DNA from: Bombyx mori
Lineage: Eukaryota; Arthropoda; Insecta; Lepidoptera; Bombycidae
Direction: 5' to 3'
DNA: 64,000 nt
NCBI RefSeq assembly: GCF_030269925.1
Contig: NC_085107.1
Coordinates: forward strand, 18,168,001-18,232,000
Shown here: piece by piece, positions 57,815 to 64,000 of the stretch
How the letters are laid out: each line of letters opens with the position of its first letter
Position numbering within the stretch: the first letter of the stretch is position 1
Notes under the pieces: generated by a model
Seen by the model: only the letters and a program-made list of their open reading frames with translations
Databases searched by the model: none
What the model was told of the DNA's origin: nothing
Program-made: the position numbers and the translations under genes

Positions 57815-59637
57815 TCTTATATATAAAATTCTCGTATGACAATGTTAGTTACCATACTCCTCTGAAACGGTTTGATTTTTTTTTTTTTATATTTTTTAAT
57901 TTTCCTACCTAAGCTGAGAGCCTTGAGAGGCTATGTCAGCGTAACCCTAACTTTTGTAGGTGAGCTCACGGGGCTCAAACCTGATGACGTTGCTAACACG
58001 AACCCTAGCAAGAGCCGTGCTTCGCAGAATCTACCACCGGATCGGAAACGCGACCCACTGAGAAGGTCCGGCGAGAAACTCAGTGGGCTGTGTCTGGGAG
58101 TTAATTTACCCGTCGAGCCCTTCGTCGCAAGCGACGGGTTCGACGAGAACGGTGACCGGTGCTTGAAGTACCTAGAAGCACCGTTAGTGGATCGGGAGGA
58201 TCCGAGATGACGTGTTTTGGGCGACGTCGACTGCTTTCCATTCTGTCCGCAGGATCGGGAATGTAGTTACCGGCGGCCACGATGAGAGGGTTCTCGTGTC
58301 GTGCCGCTTTATCGAAGTGGCGCATTGACGCCGACTGCATATACTTACTGGTGGACTCTAAGTCCAGGTCGTCATGGAGGTTGACGTTCCTGACGAACCA
58401 CGGGGCTCCGACGGCTATCCTGCAAAAACGGGATTGAATGATTTGGAATGTCTTTAAGTGAGTGCGGGCTGCGTGAGCGAACACTACACTTGCATAGGTC
58501 ATGACGGGGCGTATGCAAGTTTTGTAGAGTGTCACCTTATTTCTAAGGGACATTTTACTTCGCCTACATATCATCGGGTAGAGACTTCCTAGAATGAAGG
58601 CGGCACGGTCGCGTACCGTCTTGATGTGGGGGCGGAATGTCATCCTACTGTCGAGGGTGACGCCTCAATATTTGACCTTCGGGGCCCACGGTATGGGCTG
58701 GTCGAACATCGTGATTGGGCGAACGGCGGGGGCGGAGGTGTTGACGCGCCTAGTCGGGAGGGGGATGCTCAGCGTGGTGTTCGGAGGGCGACCCCTTTTG
58801 AAGAGCACCGCTGTGCTTTTCGTGGGGTTGATGTCGATGCGCCACTTCCGGAACCACTGTCCCATGGTGGTAGCTGCGGTCTGAAGTCGTCGATGAAGCA
58901 ACGCCTTCTTCCTACACGAGTAGTAGATGGCGGTGTCATCGGCGAAGAGCGCCAGATGGGTCTCCGGAGACCGGGGTATATCATTGATATACAAACTAAA
59001 TAGTAACGGGGAGAGGGCGGAGCCTTGCGGGACTCCGGCTGTGACGTGACGGGGCCGGGAACGCGTTCCCTCGACTCGATATCGGAACGAAACGGTTTGA
59101 CGGATTTTTATGAAATTTTATATGCATGTTCAGTAGGTTAGAGAATCGGCACTTAGGGGTATTTTTATACCCCTAAGTGATAATGGTTGTCCACCCCTAA
59201 CGTTTATTTTTAATTTTTTTGACAATTTTTTTTTTGTTTTTATAATGAGGCATTATGTGGTTGAATGAGGTTTTATTTTTTTTATATTCCCTCATCGTTC
59301 ACAGCGCTACATGCCTCTTTCACTCATTTACCACATCCTTACACACTTACAATAAGTTTTTTTTTTACACTAAAAATTCTCTAGAAATCTATACTAATAT
59401 TATAAAGAGGAAAGATTTGTTTGTTTGTTTGTTTCGAATAGGCTCCGAAACTACTGGACCGATTTGAAAAATTCTTTTTCCATTAGAAGCCGACATTGTC
59501 CCTGATGAACATAGGCTACTTTTTTAAAAAAAATTTTTTTTTTTTTGGTTTCATGTTTGTTTTAATGTTTCCGAAGCGAAGCGAGGGCGGGTCGCTAGTC
59601 TTATATATGGCAAAACAACGTTTGCCGGGTCAGCTAG
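57815..59637 (+). mobile_element. Non-autonomous Helitron, split by a LINE
   Basis: Starts with TC (TCTTATATATAAAATTCTCG) after an A and ends with a hairpin GGCAAA-ACAACG-TTTGCC, 7 bases, then CTAG followed by T at 59638. This is the classic Helitron layout (5' TC, 3' hairpin plus CTRR, insertion between A and T). Without the LINE at 57876-59088 and the 12-bp duplication it would be about 600 bp. A second CTAGT at 59594 (GGCGGGTCGCTAGT) may be the end of a nested or related Helitron. Helitrons transpose by rolling-circle replication using an autonomous partner; no Rep/helicase is here. Confidence 0.8.
57876..59088 (-). mobile_element. 5'-truncated Jockey-clade LINE (reverse transcriptase C-terminal half)
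   Basis: On the minus strand the frame runs Y-R-V-E-G-T-R..., then G-V-P-Q-G-S-A-L-S-P-L-L-F-S-L-Y-I-N-D-I-P (motif B), L-F-A-D-D-T-A (catalytic motif C near 58925), W-R-I-D-I-N-P-x-K-S (motif D), one TGA at 58665-58667 where G-V-T-L-D normally follows a Leu, and on to the Arg-rich C-terminus ending at 58101. The 3' UTR and poly(A) lie at 57876-58100 (T run on plus). The element is flanked by GAAACGGTTTGA at 57864-57875 and 59089-59100. Motif A and the endonuclease are lost by 5' truncation at insertion. Confidence 0.92.
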
Positions 59638-59638
59638 T

Positions 59639-61828
59639 GTGCTATATATTTATATAGAATGTGTTTTTAGATTAAATTATTATTTCACACGAACATCAAC
59701 TTCGATAGTTGAAAAGAATGACTTCTGTTTCACGATATCGATTTAGTGCCGAGTCGGGTTGCTAGCTACCTGCCTATTCAGGGGTTTCCAATTACGTTCT
59801 TACCAAGAACTATGATATTTAATATGTTGTAAACAACTTTGGAACTAATTAAATCATTGCACTGTTCGTTTTGATTGACGTTCACAGATGATTTAATGAG
59901 AAACAAAGAAGATATTTACAAATATTTTAGTTTATTGACTCTCGGTCTAGTTAATGGCTTCGCGTCGCAGGACCCGATCTTCCCTGCAGCCCTGGTACAT
60001 TGAAACAGCGGAGTATCCATTATAAAAAAAAAAAAAACAATTATAATTTCTTCTATTGCTTATATCCCTATGTAGTTTCAGAGTTATATTTCAATGATGC
60101 AACGTAATTTGATTAAATATTTTTTGGAGGATATATTATGGTACACGAATAACATGTTGTCTTTCTTAATTTATTTAGGAAAGAAATTTAATAATATTGT
60201 AAGCAGATAAACATACAGTACGATGATAATTGTAATAAAACACGCTCGGAGGTTGTTCACAGACTGACTGTATTTTATTCTTATAATAGACAATTATGAT
60301 GTGTGCCAAATATTTGCTAATAGATGTCGCTACTAGTATTTAACAGAACATTATTTTGATACTAACTTTAACAAAGTGATCATCGTCGCTCATGGACTTT
60401 TAGGATTACCATTTTCACTCCAAAATGAAGTCTGTTTCGCGCATGCTTCGATATTTATGGGAATTGCTGAAATGTATTCTTCAAAATTCTCGACCTCCGC
60501 GCCTTTTCTTTACGGCCTTTCGTTATCATATGGATAAATAACATAAAGCCTCTTGACGTCACATCACATTCATATGGGCGGAAAATATGAAAACTTACAA
60601 TATATTTCCAACAATCTAACGATTTTTGAATTAATACCCCCACTCGTGTGGCATTAATAGCCTATTCACGTATGAACGTGTTCACCATTATAGTTTCGTA
60701 TGACTAATGAGTGACAACCACATCGGCACCTACACACGTTATTCTTCAAAAAAATATACAGCATTGATACGTTACACGTGGATCATTAGTGAAAAATGAT
60801 TTATGTTTTAGATCTAAGGACATGCTTGTTCGGAAAAATCGGTTTTTAAGAAATTGTTATGTAAATAAGCGACGCATACGTAAGAGTCGAAATCTTGGTC
60901 GAGTTTCCTCTAAGAGGTTTTTTTTTATATAGAATTGCTTCTAAACGATAACCGAACGTCACGAGTTTGGGAGCTTTGGGATCCTGCGTTGAGCTTCGGC
61001 TTAGACTTCAAAGCTAGATTTTTGTTATTTTCATGGCGTCCGTACTTATTAGTAGCCTGTTTTAAATATTCCGTGTGCATTGGACCATTAATAAAATAGT
61101 AATTGTGTAAAATATTTTCAAATATGTCATCCGTGTGTAGTGAAACTCGAACTTTTACGTCCGAGCTTGTCGGAATGCTCTCTACAAAAAGTGACAAAGC
61201 TTAGCTTAGCTCAATCGTTTCAACTTCATTTTCGCAATAGCTCCAACTTTGTCACATCGAATAATACCCAACACATTCCGAACGTAGAAGCTTTTCGCTA
61301 GCTTTTGAATGTTTCGTAATTATTGTTCGTGAAACGCTATTCATAAAGAGCTTAACATTTTTTGACAGTTTTTTTGAAGCTACAACCTGACGTTAGCACA
61401 AATTCCGTTCTATTCATAGTTGAAGTCATTTGTGAACAGGAGTTACACACGTTACATATTACATTTAAAAAATGCATATTTCTACGGAATTTGATCATAG
61501 GTATGGCCGCATCGCACGATAGGGATGCACCGGAAATCTTCGTATTCCTCTCACTTCACTTCATACGACGGCGTTCAAACCAAGAAATTTTCGATTCTGA
61601 TTTGAATTTGAATATTAGTAGACAGAATTTTTTTAGTTCTGTGACTCCAATAATTAAATAAAAATATACATAGTGTACTTGATTCAACTGATATGACCAT
61701 TTGCGAATAGATCATCTTTTAGGCAGCATTTTGGTTGTGCCTCTGGCTTTTCTGATGACCATGGCGACGGTAGCTTACCATCAAAGAATCCGTACACTCA
61801 TCGACTTACAATGACAATTAAAAAAACG
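59639..61828. other. AT-rich DNA with weak repeat traces
   Basis: No gene is recognised. At 59940-60035 a GC-rich block ending in an A run may be a retro-insert. At 60925-61197 the minus strand has a 90-codon open frame (with I-P-T-S-S-D-V-K-V-R-V-S-L and Y-G-R-H-E-N-N-K-N) of protein-like composition that I cannot identify and cannot link to splice sites. Confidence 0.35.
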
Positions 61829-62228
61829 TGTGGCACTCGGGAACTGCCGCGGTAAAGCTATTGCATAGCATTTTTTATCAACTTATGCAATTATAATTAG
61901 ACAATGATAATTTAATATTAAAACAATAATAAAACAAGACCACGCTATATTTATAAACATTAACTAAAGCAAAACATTAACTGTCCCTTTCACACTCATA
62001 AGCTAGATCGCGCGAGAGAGAGATGGGCAGACTTTTCATGATGCGCATGCAGTGTGACGCCACGCCACACGCTTATTCACAAACACTACACAAGCGCAAC
62101 GTGTGAATGTGTTGAACGCGAGCTACATGGTAGGCGGAGTGAGGGATGTAAGGTTTTTTTCGTTACGGAATTTCTTGATTCCGTCGCCGCGCTCAAGGCC
62201 CGCGATAAAAGCTATGCAATAGCTTAAA
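61829..62228 (+). repeat. CpG-rich 400-bp element, copy 4
   Basis: From ACGTGTGGCACTCGGGAACT to GCTATGCAATAGCTTAAAA. It sits inside the left unit of a segmental duplication whose right unit (63070-63450) lacks it, giving a natural empty site. Confidence 0.8.
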
Positions 62229-62844
62229 AACTTTCCTGACTGTTTCTAACGATTTGGCTCGGACAGAAAGCTTTGCTTAAGGTGTTTTACCTAATTGAAA
62301 AATCGTTCTGACGCGTCAGGAGTTAAAATGGATAACTATACTTCACTGAGTCGACATAAAATTGCGTGCTAGACTTTTCCAGCGGCTCTCAAACGCCGTG
62401 TCGCGATAAATCGATGTGTCGCAAACTCCTGTCAAGTGTGTCGCGTGATCTAGATATCTATGTTTATCTAAAGTGACCCGGGGTATTATGTCTGTGGCGT
62501 TTTTATACAATTGTTTACTAGATGTTAACTGCATTGTTGTACGGTTAATAGATAAATGATGTAACTACTTATAGTTGATTCCCGGGAACGCCTGCATACT
62601 AATGTGTTGGCTAATTCGATCTGAAACGGGAGATCCAGTGGGGTGTGAAATACATTAAGCTTCCGGATCTTAGCTGCAAATTTAAAATTAAAAGTGAGAT
62701 AATTAAACTTATCTTCTTATCTAGGTATCAATTTGATATATGCCTTTCTTTCTTATTAATTAATCTTTAAAATTAACACACTGTATTTTTTTAATGTCAT
62801 TACTAATTAATTAGTCTTCTTAGAGAAGCTCTTCTCTAGCTTAG

Positions 62845-63071
62845 AGGGGTGGACGAGTTCACAGCCCACCTGGTGTTAAGTGGTTACTGGAGCCCATAGA
62901 CATCTACAACGTAAATGCGCCACCCACCTTGAGATGTAAGTTCTAAGATCTCAGTATAGTTACAACAGCTGCCCTACCCTTCAAACCGAAACGCATTACT
63001 GCTTCATGGCAGAAATAGGCAAGGCGGTGGTACCTACCCGCGCGGACTCACAAGCGGTCTTGCCACCAGAG
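62845..63071 (-). repeat. Bm1-type SINE body
   Basis: From GGGGTGGACGAGTTCACAGC to CGGTCTTGCCACCAGAG. It ends directly at the right unit of the segmental duplication. Confidence 0.87.
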
Positions 63072-63450
63072 TCCGTATACTCATCGGCTTACAATGACAA
63101 TAAAAAAAACTATCCTGTCTCTTTATAACGTATTTTGGCTGCGACAGAAAGCTTTCCTTAAGGTGTTTTACCTAATTGAAAATCGTTCTGACGCGTCAGG
63201 AGTTAAAATGGATAACTATACTTCACTGAGTCGACATAAAATTGCGTGCTAGACTTTTCCAGCGGCTCTCAACCGCCTTGTCGCGATTAATCGATGTCTC
63301 ACAAACTTCTGTCAAGTGTGTCGCGTAATCTAGATATCTATGTTTATTTAAGGTGACCCGGGGTATTATGTCTCTGGCGTTATTATACAATTGTTTACTA
63401 GATGTTAACTGCATTGTTTTACGTTTAATAGATAAATAATGTATATTTAA

Positions 63451-64000
63451 AAAAATGTAACTAAGCCTAACTTCAAGTAGACTATAATTTTTTATCATGT
63501 AAGTATGTAAAGTTGTCGCGAGTTTGTAATGAGTATCTTATTACGTCACTGAGTAAAAAAGGTTGAGAGCCGCTGGTTAAGTCTTTATGGAGAAAAAAAG
63601 GATCATTTCATTGTATGATTTCATATGATATTCATAGCTCGTATAGCACTTTACAATCTGAGCAAACGACGAAACTCAGGAAAAAACTTAACACTAAAGA
63701 AAATGGATTACAATTTAGGATCATCGAAAGCTCTAGATTAGCTAAAACACACGAGGAAAAGTTCAACGCGCGTCTCAAGCGTTTGATCTAATCTAATACA
63801 CTATTCTTTAATGTAACATACGAAAAAAAAAATCATATACCTATAAAAGCTAAAGTTATTTAAAAACCTCTAAAACAAAATTAAGAATAAAAGTTCTCGT
63901 AGTTAACTGAATATACATATATGGTTTTCCAATAGGGATGCTCAAACTTTGAGAGCTCATTGCGGCCATTTTGGTAATGCGATAGCTGTCAAATTTGACA
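63451..64000. other. AT-rich DNA, nothing recognised
   Basis: No exon or repeat terminus is recognised up to the window edge. Confidence 0.4.

Larger units (their letters stand above)
61778..63450. repeat. Segmental duplication, two units
   Basis: Left unit: 61784-61828 plus 62229-62565. Right unit: 63070-63450. Shared phrases include TCATCG-CTTACAATGACAA, GGTGTTTTACCTAATTGAAA, TTCTGACGCGTCAGGAGTT, GTCGACATAAAATTGCGTG and TTACTAGATGTTAACTGC. A Bm1 SINE lies at 62845-63071 between them. Apparent ORFs (62343-62534 and 63223-63498 minus) are paralogous but short and unrecognised. Confidence 0.85.

Noticed and set aside
58594..59003. Plus-strand frames in the GC-rich region at 58.6-59.0 kb
   Set aside because: They are antisense to the Jockey LINE reverse transcriptase, which has clear motifs on the minus strand.
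1..64000. Search for CRISPR arrays, bacterial operons, integrated viral genes or a coordinated defence-like gene cluster
   Set aside because: No regularly spaced repeats, operon-like gene order or recognisable viral genes were seen; the window is eukaryotic, repeat-rich DNA.

Overview
This is lepidopteran nuclear DNA, most likely from a silkworm (Bombyx mori or a close relative). It is AT-rich and intron-dominated. The body and tRNA-like head of the Bm1-type SINE recur about 20 times, alongside other lepidopteran repeats: Jockey and RTE non-LTR elements, Helitron termini, mariner, and LINE tails ending in GATGAT or TTGAT repeats. There is no bacterial-type gene organisation, CRISPR array or canonical RNA gene.

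The only conserved host gene I recognise is on the minus strand. It is SDHC, the cytochrome b560 membrane-anchor subunit of mitochondrial succinate dehydrogenase (complex II). One exon (30309-30541) carries the SPH motif and the quinone-site motif S-x-x-x-R. The next exon (2584-2758) carries two membrane segments and the haem-ligand region ending F-H-Y-F-N-G-I-R. Splice signals and phase match exactly, so an intron of about 27.5 kb separates them. The last exon must lie beyond position 1. The first exon is not identified with confidence; a phase-compatible candidate at 45627-45678 may instead be a degenerate LTR.

On the plus strand, 50039-51616 holds a possible small three-exon gene encoding about 65 residues of unknown function. 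It has two GTAAGT donors and compatible phases throughout. A CpG-rich patch with an E2F-like site and a short ORF at 15000-15330 may be the promoter and first exon of a cell-cycle gene, or a gene fragment.

The rest is a layered record of transposition. Region by region: 1-615, Jockey-clade LINE endonuclease (minus). 2.6-15 kb, SDHC intron with SINEs, Helitron remnants, LINE tails and a mariner relic. 15.2-19.5 kb, a nearly complete but broken RTE-clade LINE. 20.8-22.3 kb, nested inverted-repeat elements. 23-45 kb, SINEs, two copies of a GGAACGAAGTTCC-ended element, a CpG-rich 400-bp family, a solo LTR and CR1-like and LTR remnants. 45-57 kb, SINEs, LINE fragments, palindromes and tandem duplications. 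57.8-59.6 kb, a Helitron split by a Jockey LINE with a 12-bp target duplication. 61.8-63.5 kb, a segmental duplication with one copy interrupted by the CpG-rich family.

I found no new multi-gene system. The points most worth following up are the SDHC variant with its giant intron, the small spliced ORF, and the transposon insertions whose target duplications or empty sites can be read directly.
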